In this document: positions 21,641-33,330 of the stretch, piece by piece
How positions within the stretch are numbered: the first letter of the stretch is position 1
Layout of the letters: each line of letters opens with the position of its first letter
Program-made: the position numbers and the translations under genes
The notes under the pieces: generated by a model
What the model saw: the letters and a program-made list of their open reading frames with translations, nothing else
What the model was told of the DNA's origin: nothing
Database searches by the model: none
Assembly: GCA_964030785.1 (NCBI GenBank)
Contig: OZ034977.1
Coordinates: forward strand, 29,694,652 to 29,758,651
DNA: 64,000 nucleotides
Source: Siderastrea siderea
Taxonomy: Eukaryota; Cnidaria; Anthozoa; Scleractinia; Rhizangiidae
Direction: 5' to 3'

Positions 21641-22319
21641 TTTTTGGGTCGTTTTGGAAGTAATTTGCGAAGACGGTTTCTCTGTGCCGATCCTGGTGCC
21701 GATTAAAAAACAAATGTCATCTCAACTGGCACGACACGAACCAAACGCTCAAGTTTCAATAACTTTTATTATAAGCCAGACGTACAAGACGAGATAACAT
21801 TATCTGAACAACACAAAACTGAAAAATTATAAAATTTGAACTGGAAGAATTTAATAATTGAAATATGGTCTGTTTCAGGCGTTCAGATACAAGAGTTTAT
21901 CTCTTCGTTTCAAAGTTTATTTAGAAATTGTTCAGCAGACTTTGTACTTGGTCGAATTAACAGAATTTGTAAGAACTGCACTCACAATCATGTTTTCTTA
22001 CTTTTCTTACCCAAAAAAATAAGAACAACCAAAACGCAAATTATCCCAGAGGTATGACGAAGCCCTGGAAATAGTCTGCGTGGCAGGCGCAGAAACGTAA
22101 GGGAAAGGGGTGAAGAGTGCGTGAGGAAGGAGGGGAGGGGGGGCGGGATGTCCCCTCCTCTTTCCTTTCGTGTCTCGAACTTCGCCCTTGCGAATAATTA
22201 ACGGTTACTCGCTTTCCCTTAATCCCCCTTTCCCTCCCATTCCCTTCCAGGAATTGGTTTTTTTTGGCTTTTATTATCATGTATTATTATTTTTTATTAC
22301 ATTATCACTTTTTTTACGC
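21641..22319. other. No supported gene; G-rich hairpin region at 22080-22190
   Basis: A purine-rich run (22100-22150) is followed by its pyrimidine complement (22150-22170). The start, 'ctgcgtggcaggcg', recurs near 63906, so this is an interspersed repeat end. Confidence 0.55.
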
Positions 22320-22464
22320 ACGACTTTTACCCGCACCCACTACCCACACCCGCGACCCACGACTTTTAGTCGCTACCCACGACCCGCGACATTTAGTAAC
22401 ACTCAATTTTTACAAGCCCTGTCGCATTTCATGTCCTCAGATAACACTTTTCCCGAATTTTCCC
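22320..22464 (-). repeat. Repeat A, - strand, with the empty TAA site
   Basis: Reverse complement of the sequence flanking the TAA elements in the duplication (GTCGCGGGT...GCGACTAAAAGTCG). Here the two flanks are joined through a single TAA, which proves the element borders. Repeat A resumes on the far side of the 7 kb TTAA element at 29516-29766. Confidence 0.85.
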
Positions 22465-22675
22465 TTAAAGTGCATATGAAGCCAAATTTGTTTTTACACA
22501 GTTTTAAAATTTACCGTTTGAAATATAAGATTCCAAAGTTTGAGATGTCTAGGATAAAAATTGGCGGTTTTACGAGCGCTGAAAGTTGGGCTGTTTTGCC
22601 TCGAAAAATGGCATTCAAATCGCGCGGCCAAAATGCCACGTGACAACAGCTGGGTACACAAACTAGCAATCCAAC

Positions 22676-22930
22676 ATGGCGGAAAGAGAGAAAGAGGAGG
22701 CAAGAGGAGGGAGATACTGCGTTGCCTGCGCCCTAACGGTTGTAAAAAACAAGAGGAAAAAGGGATTTCGAATGCATTAGTTTCCAACTGATCCGGTTGT
22801 GAGGGTAAAGTGGGTCAAATTTGTTCGAAAACACCGGCCCGACTTTAAAGATCCCAGTGACTTCCAAGTGCACTGCGCTCTGCTCGGCGCACTTCGAGGA
22901 CGATTGCTACGAGTACAAATCATCGGTGAT
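22676..22930 (+). pseudogene. THAP zinc-finger exon of the TTAA transposon
   Basis: From the ATG at 22676 the frame carries Y-C-V-A-C, a basic stretch, then F-R-M-H-stop-F-P-T-D-P, then KWVKFVRKHRPDF. A frameshift near 22860 leads to LCSAHFEDDCY. This is the C-x2-C ... W ... C-x2-H pattern of the THAP DNA-binding finger with its H-x-F-P and C-S-x-H-F landmarks. The TAG at 22778-22780 sits in the residue normally between H and F-P. The domain would bind the transposon ends. It is inactive here because of one nonsense change and one frameshift. Confidence 0.65.
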
Positions 22931-22973
22931 TGATACAATCGAGCAGAGCGGGAGAGTAAATATCCGAGATTAT

Positions 22974-23024
22974 TCCTCGCGAAGCGAGGAGGGCCGAAGG
23001 CCCTCCGAGCGTAGCGAGGTTTAT
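22974..23024. repeat. Compound hairpin
   Basis: CCTCGCGAAGCGAGG, then GGGCCGAAGGCCC, then a third arm GAGCGTAGCGAGG that can also pair with the first. It forms a three-way hairpin cluster in DNA or RNA. Confidence 0.75.
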
Positions 23025-25369
23025 AAATTTGTCGCGTGGGGATCGCGCGAGGATTGCTAAGGGCGGTCAAATCTCGATCTGCCTGTATATATTTCGATGG
23101 TGTCCGCACAGTTGCCTAGCAACAAAACCAAATCGCGACCGCTGACAGTTGCGCACTCTCATGTTTCTTCGGCGTGTTTCTTCATCAGTCTTGCCTGCTT
23201 CGCTACATACATTTACGTGCTGATATTTTTATTCATCTTCTGTGAACAAGTAATTAGACAGCAACCCCTGGTTTAACAAGTGGCTCAAAATCCATTCCGG
23301 GGTAGAGCGTGAATGCCGACTTGAAATTCAGCGCGAGCAACGAAGGCGAAAGAGTCGACGACAAGAAAGCACGGGTAGGAGAACATCGTTTACCGGTAAT
23401 AGCCTAGCAAGACTAAAGCCGTCAGCAGGACACAAACAGGAGACTGGAATATTACAGGCGAGAAATCTTGGAACATACACAACGTAGCTTAAATTTAGCT
23501 TGATAGCACAGCGCTGCCACAAAACGAGATAATTTCCCCAACAACGCCAGAATCGCGCGATACAAGGTCTTCGAAATTATAACTCAGTCACACCAATTGA
23601 ATAATGACAATGAACTCAGCGGCTACAAACTCTTCGAAAAAATGTGTGCTGAAACCGATCAGGACCGGCGACACCGACTAGAAGTGCTTCGACAAAAGGA
23701 TTTTGTTATAGAAGCAACGAGAAGCGACAAAAAATGCACGATCATCAAAATACTTTTGCTAGAAATTTACCTTTCCAACGGGCGGTGACTAAACAGGTTG
23801 GCTCAAAATTATTTCCTCTCTCCACCATTATCTTTACTCTTGGTGTACTAGTAATTATTATCAACATGTAATTACTTTTCCAAGTATGATCAAAATTACA
23901 GATTACACAAGAGAAATGAAATTATTTCACAAAATAGGTTTCAGTTCCCACAACAATTTGCATATTTGTGTATGAGCAGTAAAAAGAATTCAAATTCTAA
24001 GTTTAGGACGTTCCCGAAAAATATTTGAAAGAAATAATTCATATTGGATCAGTAAGAATTTATAAAAGTTTATGTTTTCCGTTATGGATATTGACCCTAT
24101 TAATAGTTTAAAAATAATATTCAGATGGATCAGAAAGGACAATTTCTGTTCACAATTTGGTTTGGAAATGCACTCACAAGTACTGCTCTGCCTAGCAATT
24201 ACCACTTTAAAATGTGTAGCGGGTATAGGTACATACATGCATGTATTTGATGTGAAACAAAAATTACTGCTTAACATTAATTATTGACAATAATTTCATG
24301 CTACATACAGTGACCAGCATCAAAGGTCTCCTCGCAGTGCACAAGCAAGCACCAAAATCAGGGGCATTGAGATCCTGATCACCTTCAGCATGATCTGTCT
24401 ATGTGAAAGTTTACTTACTTCTGAAGGTTTCACATGCTATAATCTACATTCACCCTTTCCCTTAATTAGCTACTCTTGCTTTCCATACCAACTGACCTCC
24501 CTAAGCCCCAATGTAAGCCGGCAAATTCTCCTTACTGGTCTTTATACATTTCTTGTAGTACTAGTGCAGAGAACTTATTTCTGCTGACATTAACACTATT
24601 CATGTTTGGTGATCAATTCCTTAATTCTGATGACCTAATTAAAGCATTGCTATTGTAGGGAGATGCTGGTAACTGGGGATTTAAGGGTTAACTTATTATT
24701 TTATTGTGACAATTATCTAATCCAATTTTTATAGTGTGTTGGGGGGAATGAATAAACATGCTACCACATCAATATGAAACTCTGTGCTTTGCTTGCCATT
24801 ATTCTGTATTATTCTTATTTCAATTTTTGGGTAAAAATGGATAATTTTTTTTAATACACTGCATCACTCTTCAGCAGTAGTAGACTACTGCTACAGTATC
24901 TCAACCATTCAAGGGAAATAATGAATTGTGTTAGCTATTGACACTTGTCAATACCAAGTAAATAGAACAAAAGCTGTACAACAGAATCTAAAGGAAATGG
25001 CTGGGTAAATGTTGGAGATAACAAGTTCCAAGTTGGAATTTGAACTGCATTTCTGATAAACCTATACTCTCACCCAACCAAAATAAACAGAAACACCACA
25101 CATTGGCCCTGACAACAGGTCCACAGCAATACTATATACATCCTCTCTAGAGAGCAATTTACCTTATGTCAGAATGAAGAGAAGTGGGGGGGGGGGGGGT
25201 GGGGTGGGGGCTGAACGTATTTTCTTATACATGACAGAGATTTGGATGCAAGTTACATGGAAACGACTGGGAACCAGAATGTTGATCTTAACTCACAATT
25301 CGGGACCATTGTGGCCACCCATCCACACCTCCAGTTAAACCGAAATTCTATCCTCTCCCGACCCCAATC
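23025..25369. other. No supported gene (interior of the TTAA transposon)
   Basis: AT-rich sequence. A 63-residue frame at 23597-23788 is unrecognised. A G-rich run lies at about 25185-25209. No conserved transposase block could be read. Confidence 0.5.
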
Positions 25370-25518
25370 AATCAGTTTTGTGGTGCACCCGTGCCCGAGC
25401 TTCGCGAGGTTCTGCGAGTCACGTATTTCTAGTATAAAGAGGACCGCTGTGCCCACGAGAGATATTGTTGTTCCTGCAGCTCCAGAAGAAGTTCCCAGTG
25501 ATCGAACGAAAAGACAAG
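25370..25518 (+). pseudogene. Probable second THAP-gene exon
   Basis: The frame ends ...SSIKRTAVPTRDIVVPAAPE... and stops at a donor, GTAAGC (25519). THAP fingers end in a conserved A-V-P-T box, and R-T-A-V-P-T matches it. The frame runs open from 25242, but a likely acceptor lies around 25370 ('cagttttgtgg'). It would encode the end of the finger after the first exon. The assignment depends on that short box, so it is tentative. Confidence 0.4.
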
Positions 25519-25901
25519 TAAGCTTAAGCCAAATATTTGTGATATTAAAACGTACATGTTTGATCAGTTATGTAGCACAGGTATTCAATGGTATAAACTG
25601 ATATTGTTTGGTAGGCTAAGCCCACTCTACTGTTGATACATAGAAAAGCACAAGCATACATCATTCATTGTGTTAGTAATATCCCGTGTTAAGGATGGTG
25701 CTCGTATGGGATTCCGTTGCTATCTAATGGCAGATTACGGTATGTGCTTCTTTTGGATATTTTCGGCATGTAATATACATTTTACAGTTATGGTTTGAGT
25801 AGTTGTTTGCAGTGGTCTCAATTAACACAAATGACACATTGACTTGTGTAGTGGGTGAGACTATATGCCAAAAAGTCAAAAAGTCCAGTCTCTAACAAGG
25901 G

Positions 25902-25938
25902 TGTGTGTGTTTGTGTGTGTGTGTGTGGGGGGGGGGCT
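25902..25938. repeat. (GT)n followed by G run
   Basis: About twelve GT units with one TTG interruption, then ten or more G. Confidence 0.9.
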
Positions 25939-26382
25939 CAATTACAAGGAATGGCCCAGCAAAAATGTTCAGTACTTGACTGGTTTGAGAGAGTCTAGTT
26001 ATCCTCAGTACAAAAAATAATTGTAACAAATAAATGATCTGTTTAATTCAAACAGTACTGATGGGTTTCATTCAGCATCATCATTATCGTTCCTTCCCCC
26101 CAAGTTTCAATATAAGGGTTATCAATAAAACTGAATGGCATGAAAAACATACATGTAATCTCAATACATTTGCACGAAAGAGCAGTATAACTGGATATAT
26201 CCTAGGGTAGTATGTAGCAGGTAATGGTGACTGGACTGAGTGCAGTACAGTTCAGGAAGTTATCAGATAAGTAATTTGAAATTGGCCAAAAGAGTAGTCG
26301 GGATTGATTTGAAATAATGAGCAGGATTCCCCCCGATTGCTCTCCCGTTCTCAAATCCTTGATTTAGCAAACCTCCTCATAA

Positions 26383-26740
26383 CCCGGGGGGGGCACTTGA
26401 TCCATGTTTTGGTATAGGGCTGCTACTGAGGGATTGAAACCCTGGCCTTGTTTAAGACAAGAAAATGCCCAAAATACCTGCCCTGTTTAAGACAACACCC
26501 TTCATTTTAGGTCCTTGTGTAGGACAAATGACACAAAATACAATCTGTTCAGGACAGACAGAAAAAATTATATACCCTGTTTAGGACAAAGAGGCCAAAA
26601 GCCATACCCTGTCAAGCGATACATCCCTGAATAAGTCACAGACAGAATAAATTATGTCCCATGCTTAGGACAAAGAGGCCAAAAGCCATACCCTGTCAAG
26701 TGGCACATCCCTGTATAAGTCAGCCCCCCCCCCCCCGCCC
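26383..26740. repeat. Interspersed repeat with G/C-rich termini
   Basis: Starts with CCGGGGGGGGGCAC and ends AGTCAGCCCCCCCCCC, a loose inverted terminus. The interior has many TGTTTAAGACAA/TAGGACAAA words and a tandem pair of about 84 bp (26558 and 26641) sharing AGGCCAAAAGCCATACCCTG. Confidence 0.7.
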
Positions 26741-27717
26741 TTCCCGGCTTATAACTCAGACCAAAGGTCATTTCAGAAATTGGGATTCCACGGGGTAATG
26801 ATGTTGTGCAAATAGCAAAAGCACGATTAGAATGTCTATGTGAACTTCTATTTGATCAAAGCTTTAGATATATTTTATCCGTTTTACAAACAGTTGAGAA
26901 ACTGCCCATCTCACTGAACCTGATTGGAATGACTGATGCATATATTGCTAACCCCTTATTGGGCACCTATGTGGTTGCACTCCAGCTACCTAACAACAGG
27001 TGCACAGTAAAGGCAACGATGCACAAGCAAGCATGATTTTGTTATAGATAAAATTACGAGGAATTATTATATCCTCTTGCTTGTCTGTGGAGAGCCATAA
27101 AAGTCAGTGGATGGTCCATCGATAAGCGACAGCCCGGATGAATCTGCAAGAAAAGAAACTGAGTCCTAAATAACAATAGTTTCCATTGAATTCAGGCTGT
27201 GACTAAGTGTCAGTAAATTGAAGAAAAGTTGGAGCTATACGACATTCTACTTATCATAACAAAAATTGATAAATGCAATGCGTCGACCAAAAAAAAAACA
27301 AGAATCAAAGTCGAGATAATAGATATAGCCCGCATGGACAAGCGCTGCTTGTAAACAAGAATATTCGCCCTCGGGCGAGATATATAAACAAATAAATGTT
27401 GTCACTGTATGTCAATAGTTCATGGAGTGTATACGTGAGAAAGATATAAACAGACAAAAACTTTCGGTCGTAATTACTTCATTGACCCAATGGGAGGAAG
27501 ATTAAGCGACTAATCAGCAGCCGTTTTGTTCGTGACTGCATTGTAGAAGCAAAAAATAATTCGAGGTAACGCGACGAGAGCGACCGGACAATTAAATGCA
27601 AATATCATATAGGTCGAACGGGTCCTGGTTTTGCCGCCTGTCGATATAGCGAGAGCCAAGTTCCAGTAGCAAGGACTTGTATACGTTAAAAAAAAAATAC
27701 TTCGCAATTATACGTAC
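26741..27717. other. No supported gene (interior of the TTAA transposon)
   Basis: A 76-residue frame at 26806-27036 is unrecognised. Nothing else is readable. Confidence 0.5.
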
Positions 27718-27744
27718 CATGCGTTTACGGTATCTTGCCTCTAA

Positions 27745-29095
27745 TGCATCAGTCAATTCCAGCGGCGCCCATCCCCCCACGGGCAACTGCGGGGCATTTG
27801 CCCAGCTTGTCAGTCCCGGGGGTGGGGCATTAGTAAATTTCGCGTGGACCCCTGGGCCGGGCATTTGCCCACCCCGGGGCTACCCCCGGGCTTTTGAGAC
27901 GCATGTGGTTTCCGACTCTAACTCCAGACATGGAGGATTTTACCGGAAAGGACCAGCAATTTGGCCCAGTAGCTTGTCTGTCAGAGTTAAGGACTGGACA
28001 AACTTGTGGAAGTTTTCTCGATTTTATGCATTTAAAATTTCTTCATTACTTAGCAAGGCACAACTTGAGCTATCGGGAACGATCAACGTGAATCGACGTA
28101 CGTATGCTACATTGATCACGGATTTTATAATTCGAATTTAGTCGCGATGATTCTAAAACTATCATGATCGTTTATGAAATTCTAAATATGTTTATAGGGA
28201 TTGCCGTTTACTTTTGCATATTATTAAAATATTCAGAACAGATGACTTTACAACAAACTATTATATGATGTCAAGATATTTTTACTAGCAAACTGTTTAA
28301 CACAAAATAAATAACAATAAAATGAGAATCAACTATCATGTAGTGTTGTCTGCGAAGTCAATATCATTGCTTGGAGGTTTTAACTTTATTAACCATAGGA
28401 GAAGACAGAGAGGCAGACCTACAGAAACGAAAAACCACACATTTAAATGCTGAAAGTGGCACTACCGTCGTTTTCATCTAAGCGTGGACACGTGACGGAA
28501 AAACATGTTCTAACTGGGTGCAAACAAGACATGTTTGACCGCCAAACATGACATGTTTGGCTGCCAAACTTTGAAGTTTGAAGGCTGTTAGAGCAGGTTT
28601 CGCTAAAATGGCAGGTGTCCAGAAAATGAAGAAGACCTAGAAAACGCAGATTTTAGATGGTTTTCTTCGAGATTCGGGAATATTAACGGGCACATGAGAA
28701 AACATATTGACTTTGTCGAATATTTATGCAAATTTTGGCATTGAAACCCGATCACGCACGTAGGAATGCAAGTTTAACGGCTGTCAAACTTCAAATGTTT
28801 GGCGGCCAAACATGCCACGTTTGATATCCAATTAAAACATGTTTTTTCTTCACGTGTCCACGCTTAGATGAAAACGACGGTATTGTGGAATAAATGGAAA
28901 CTGCTGCAGTGTTGAATGGGGACGTCCAATCCCGGGGGCGGGGCATTTGCCCTCTTCCTTCGTCCCTACCGCGGGGCATTTGGCAGTTTAAGTGCCCCCA
29001 CCCCCGGGAATTTGCCATCCAAGAAAGAAAAAATGCTAATGTCCGGGGGTTAGCCCGGGGGGGGGGCATGGGCGCAGCTGGAATTGACCGATGCA
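27745..29095. mobile_element. 1.35 kb TAA-flanked element, TIR TGCATC(A/G)GTCAATTCCAG
   Basis: TGCATCAGTCAATTCCAG at 27745 pairs with CTGGAATTGACCGATGCA ending at 29095; TAA at 27742-27744 and 29096-29098. The inverted pairing continues through a G/C-rich zone (gcgcccatccccccc). The interior repeats CCCGGGGG and GGGGCATTTG words. No transposase is seen. A 3-bp TAA target fits Harbinger-type MITEs. It splits a coding exon and itself contains another MITE. Confidence 0.85.
28465..28880. mobile_element. 416-bp MITE with TA target, nested
   Basis: CCGTCGTTTTCATCTAAGCG at 28465 pairs with CGCTTAGATGAAAACGACGG ending at 28880, and pairing continues to about 45 bases (GTGGACACGTGA). TA flanks both ends. 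Interior inverted words such as GGC(G/T)GCCAAACATG repeat. A TA target suggests a Tc1/mariner-type MITE. Confidence 0.85.
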
Positions 29096-29515
29096 TAACA
29101 CTGCTCGCGTAAGTCCTTCCACTTGGGCTGGGGTTCGTCCTGATCTGATTTGGTCGTAAATTACTTGATTTCCCTCCTCTACAATATCCTTTTCGTCGCG
29201 GCTACTCGATGATTCAGACATTTATTACCCATTTCCGAATCACTGGACTGGTTTTCTCCTAAAAATCCTCCTTCGTGACATAAAATCAGTGAGCGTAAAC
29301 AAAACCTCTGTCCCCAAAATTACGTCACAACCAAGGAATTTCGCAACAAACTCGATCTAGTCCTCTGACCATTTTTCGGGGCAAAATGGCCCAACTTTCA
29401 GCGCTTGTAAAATCGTCAATTTTTGTCCTAGCAATCTCAAATTTTGGAATCGTGCATTTTAAACGATATATTTTACAATTATGTAAAAACAAATTTGGCT
29501 TCATATGCACTTTAA

Positions 29516-29766
29516 GATAATGTTTATAACCAGTATAAGACGATATTTTAATTCAGGAGACGGTATTATTTTAGGATATTCATTTGTTCCCCTGTTCAAC
29601 GTTACAGATTTTGTGGTCAGCTTGCGGTCAAGAAACTTGTGGTCACGTGTTTACTATTTTTGAAACCGCAGAGTGAAATCAACGGTCCGTGAAACGACGC
29701 AAAATTCAAGCCATTTGAAAGGACGTCTGGGATCAATACTAAGCATACGCCAAAACATGAGTGGTT
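29516..29766 (-). repeat. Repeat A, - strand, right of the TTAA transposon
   Basis: 29660-29740 is the reverse complement of the stretch with TTTCAAATGGCTTGAATTTTG found at 18955 and 20615. Together with 22320-22464 it frames the 7 kb insertion. Confidence 0.75.
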
Positions 29767-29822
29767 GGTTGAGGTCCCACTAGCAACTGACACTGCTGTT
29801 ACAACGTTGTTTTGACCTCTTG

Positions 29823-30208
29823 AGTTGACAACGGTGTAACAGTGGTGTAACACAACTCGCGGTCCGAGTCACAAAATATTCTAAAATCATAGCTGACAAC
29901 TTGTCAAGCATCAATTTGCAATTTCGCGGCAAAAATACATAGAGGTCAAGTTAACATCTCCTTTCCCTATAACCTCATCTCCGTGCCTGCGTATGGCCGT
30001 ACAAGGGCCAGTCACAAGTTTAAGATCAGGTTCCCATCCTCTTCAGTTGACGCCACAGTGGTGTGACACAACTCGCGGTCCCACTCACAAAATATTCTAA
30101 AATCATAGCTGACAACTTGTCAAGCATCAATTTGTAATTTCGCGGCAAAAAATACATAGAGGTCAAGTTAACATCTCCTTTCCCTATGACCTCATCTCCG
30201 TGCCTGCG
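29823..30208. repeat. 220-bp tandem duplication in the Harbinger 5' region
   Basis: Unit 1 runs 29823-30043. Unit 2 starts at 30044, is cut at 30208 by the 4.3 kb element, and resumes at 34540. Both contain CAAGCATCAATTTG(C/T)AATTTC. Confidence 0.85.
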
Positions 30209-31687
30209 CAGGTGGTGTGCGTGCTACGACCGCAATGCACGCTGGTATTTGTTTCGGTTTCGCATCATTTGCTCATGGCGGCCATCGTGTGAGGATCTCT
30301 TGTGAACGCCAAAATTACTTCTTTCCGTTCAAAATATCGCAGCTTTTGTGTTTTTTGCGATGGATATCCTAGTTTTGACATGTTGTCGATCTTAGGAATC
30401 AAAGATTTCCTCAGACTTCAGTGCGTGGAGTTTAAAATACCGGTTTTCTGTGTCGCGACGCCTCGACGGGACTTGCATGCATTTAAGCCCGAGGTAAGAA
30501 TCATGATTGTAAACATAAATATTTAGATAAGAAACCTATATTTAAACACGATGTAGGATGTAAGCTTAAATTTAATGATGTAATGTTCGCAAGAGGGCTG
30601 CCCTTTAGCTTCATTAACCACTACGAATAAGTATATCGTATCTTGAATTGAAACAAGGGAAACATATTTTTCACTGTTGATGTTATGGTACGTGTCCTGA
30701 TTTATTTTGTATTACTTAGACTAAGCATTAAAGCTAGCAATCTTCGTAATTGCTTAGCTTTTGTTTCTAATTTCTAATTCTTGATTTCGCAAAGTACTCG
30801 AGGAATTATATCTTTCAAAAGTTATTGATTTTTTTTCTCACAATGACAGTATCTAGCAACATCGAAGAAAGTTCTGGTTTTACGTAATTGCTTAGCTTTT
30901 GTTTCTAATTTCTAATTCCAGTTGATTTCACAAAGTACTCGAGGAATTATATCTTTCAAAAGTTATTTATTTATTTTCTCTCATAATGACAGTATCTAGC
31001 AACATTGTTGCTAGATACTGTCTAGATACTGCTAGATACAAGAAAGTTCTGGTTTTACGACACTTCAAATGTTCAACAAAGATACTTCCTGCAACAAACT
31101 ACGATTTCAGTTTACAGTTATTTAGTTAGATTTATAAAAAAATGCTGTGTTCTTGTAAATTAGTTTGATATCATTGTTCGGGTTTGATTTTGATCCAAAA
31201 ACATTTCACTAAGGCAAATTAAAAATATTTGTCTACTGGGGTGAAGTAAATCAGTGGTAGTCTAAACAGCAAATCTGTTAGCTGAGTTTTATTTATTAGC
31301 ACTTTTAATCTGGCTACATACCTTGCAATGTAGGCTTGATTACCAGCTGCCATTAGGGAAATAAGCTTCTCTGGATCTGGTTCGAAGGATGACTGGGGGT
31401 GTTTTGTGTTATCGAGCAAGACACTTATAATCTCACAAGTGACTCTCTCAGCTATACTAGGGCAACCTAATGTAATGCAAGGGGTAATCAGTGATGGACT
31501 AGCTTCCAGGGCTGCTAAGCTGCAATGGTGTAGGCCAAGTGCAGTCTTTTTTCACAATTTTAAATAATTGCTGGATGCTTAAAATTGTTGAAGGTATTTG
31601 TCTACCATGCTGTCAACCAATGTTTATGTCTGACCTAGCCGGTGTAATTTTGAACCAACCATAGTTATTTGCAAAACAGCTCGTACT

Positions 31688-32571
31688 TTAAGGTGGCTTA
31701 CTACAGTTTTTCTGAGACACAATTGCGCGCGCTGAGAAACTCTCTCTGACGCCATTTTTTTTTTGGCGCGCGCAATACTTAACGTCATCATCGAGAAGAA
31801 GCTGAAAACATCTCTGAGACCTGGCTTGTAGAAATCGCTCGTGGCGTACTATTAGCATTCTTTATCATGAATGGACGAAGTGTTGAAGAAGTTAGTAAGC
31901 GCTACCGGTAGAAAATATCTGTGAAACCTCGACAAAAACCTCGAGGAGTTGTTGTAAAAATTCTTATGTTTATCGCACGCGCCATATTGCGCTATTTCAG
32001 CGCGCGCTTATGTTGCACGCATGCTCAGTTTTGCTCACGAAGGAGGTCGCAAAAAACTCGCAAATCGATTTTTTGATCCCACTCTACTCGAAAACTGACC
32101 GTATAACCCACAGTCAAAAATTCAGAATCAATTCATAGTAGTAAGTTTCACCTGTAGACAAAATATTAGCAAAATCTGTAAGAGAGATTTTTAGAAACTC
32201 CCAAAAACGCAAAAATTCGAGATTTTCTTCATTAGCAAAACTTCTGCCTTACAGATTTTCATTTTCTTTTGCATAGTTATTTATTTATAGCCACTTTCTA
32301 AATCCTGAAAAATTGAGGTAGGGTCGTACGGCTAGATTTTGAGAAAAAAGCCCTAAAAAAGTCTAGTTTCCAGTCCCCTCCTAGCACTGGGTCTCTTATA
32401 AATGATATTTTCTAAGCTTCTCGTATTTCTTTTCCAGGATAATGAGGGTTAATATCATTTCTTTTAACAGTTGTAGCAACAAATGACCCAGAAGAAAACT
32501 CCTGTTTGCTTTAAACTAAAGTTTTAAAAAGGTTAACTTTCTCTTCTGAAAACTGTAGTAAGCCACCTTAA
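31688..32571. mobile_element. TTAA MITE, TIR GGTGGCTTACTACAG
   Basis: TTAAGGTGGCTTACTACAG at 31688 and CTGTAGTAAGCCACCTTAA ending 32571 are perfect inverted ends. The 884-bp interior is non-coding, with GCGCGCGC-rich patches. It is nested in the 4.3 kb transposon. Confidence 0.9.
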
Positions 32572-32986
32572 CTTTTGTGAAAATCGCACTGGAAGCCCTC
32601 CTCCTGCTACTGTTGTGTGTATACATACCGTGATAGTTTACTTCGCTTTATTACTGCTACTTCACTTATTACAGAACTGGTTTATAATCAAGTTAATTTT
32701 TTGTTCTTTATTCAGAGATACTGCACTGCAACAGCAGCTGAATATAAAATGCACAGGTCTGGAGGATAACTTTGGAGACAGAATTTTTTTCTCCAAGGGA
32801 AGCTTCGTAATCAAGAATAAACCAACTAGATAAAGCAACACATCAAGTGACAACCTATTCAGATACATTTAAATATCTTTCCTTAAGGTTGCTGAATTTG
32901 TATAAATAAAACATTGTGAAAGAAACACTACGTGTATGTCATTTCATAACAATGATAATATTTCCATAGTGTCTTGATAATTTGAG

Positions 32987-33330
32987 GGCGGCATGGTTGA
33001 CTAATGGTTAGTGCGCTGGACTCTGAAATTGAGCAGTCCGGGTTCAAACCATGGCCAGGGTAATTGGGGGTAATTGTGTTGTGTTCTTAGACAAGACACT
33101 TTACTCTCATAGTACCTCTATCCACCCAGGTGTGTAAATGGGTACTGGCAAGTTTACTGCTGTGGGGTAACCCTGCGATAGACTAACATCCCATCCAGGG
33201 AGAGGGGGGGAGAGAATACTCCTAGTCTCTTCAAGCTATTGAAACTGGTATAAGCTCCCGCCTGATGGGACACTAGGCTGGAATACAGACTTGAAAAGTT
33301 GACATCAAATGAGTAGGAGGCAGGTCTTAT
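32987..33330 (+). mobile_element. tRNA-derived SINE
   Basis: The head (32987-33058) resembles a tRNA gene: an A-box-like TGGTTGACTAATGG and a B box GGTTCAAACC at 33041-33050. The body continues with a conserved-looking 'acaagacactttactctc' and 'ccctgcgatagactaacatc' region. The cloverleaf is imperfect and there is a long non-tRNA body, so it is a retroposon and not a working tRNA. The 3' end is uncertain. Confidence 0.7.

Larger units (their letters stand above)
27718..29221 (-). pseudogene. 50-codon coding exon at the right end of the TTAA transposon, split by insertion
   Basis: On the - strand the frame starts M-S-E-S-S-S-S-R-D-E-K-D at 29221 and includes VIYDQIRSGRTPAQVEGLTR. It is interrupted after the codon TTA by the element at 27745-29095, and resumes in the same frame with E-A-R-Y-R-K-R-M up to 27718, followed at once by a donor, GTACGT. 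Removing the insertion and one TTA copy gives exactly 50 codons in phase. This is strong evidence of a real first exon. I do not recognise the protein. It faces the THAP gene across the transposon, so it may be the element's second protein; a captured host exon is the alternative. Confidence 0.6.
22465..29515 (+). mobile_element. 7.05 kb TTAA-flanked transposon, Kolobok-like, with THAP exon
   Basis: TTAA at 22465-22468 and 29512-29515. The first ~155 bases (TTAAAGTGCATATGAAGCC...) are the imperfect reverse complement of the last ~150 (to about 29370). Repeat A lies on both sides in the same orientation, so this is one insertion rather than two solo repeats. Just inside the left end is a THAP zinc-finger exon; just inside the right end a coding exon points inward. 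TTAA targets plus a THAP protein are the marks of Kolobok transposons, with piggyBac as the alternative. Most of the transposase is missing or too decayed to read. Confidence 0.7.

Noticed and set aside
27745..29095. Two solo G/C-rich repeats rather than one element
   Set aside because: Matching inverted ends, TAA on both sides and exact exon restoration show a single insertion.
32987..33058. Functional tRNA gene
   Set aside because: A and B boxes are present but the acceptor stem does not pair well and a long SINE body follows.
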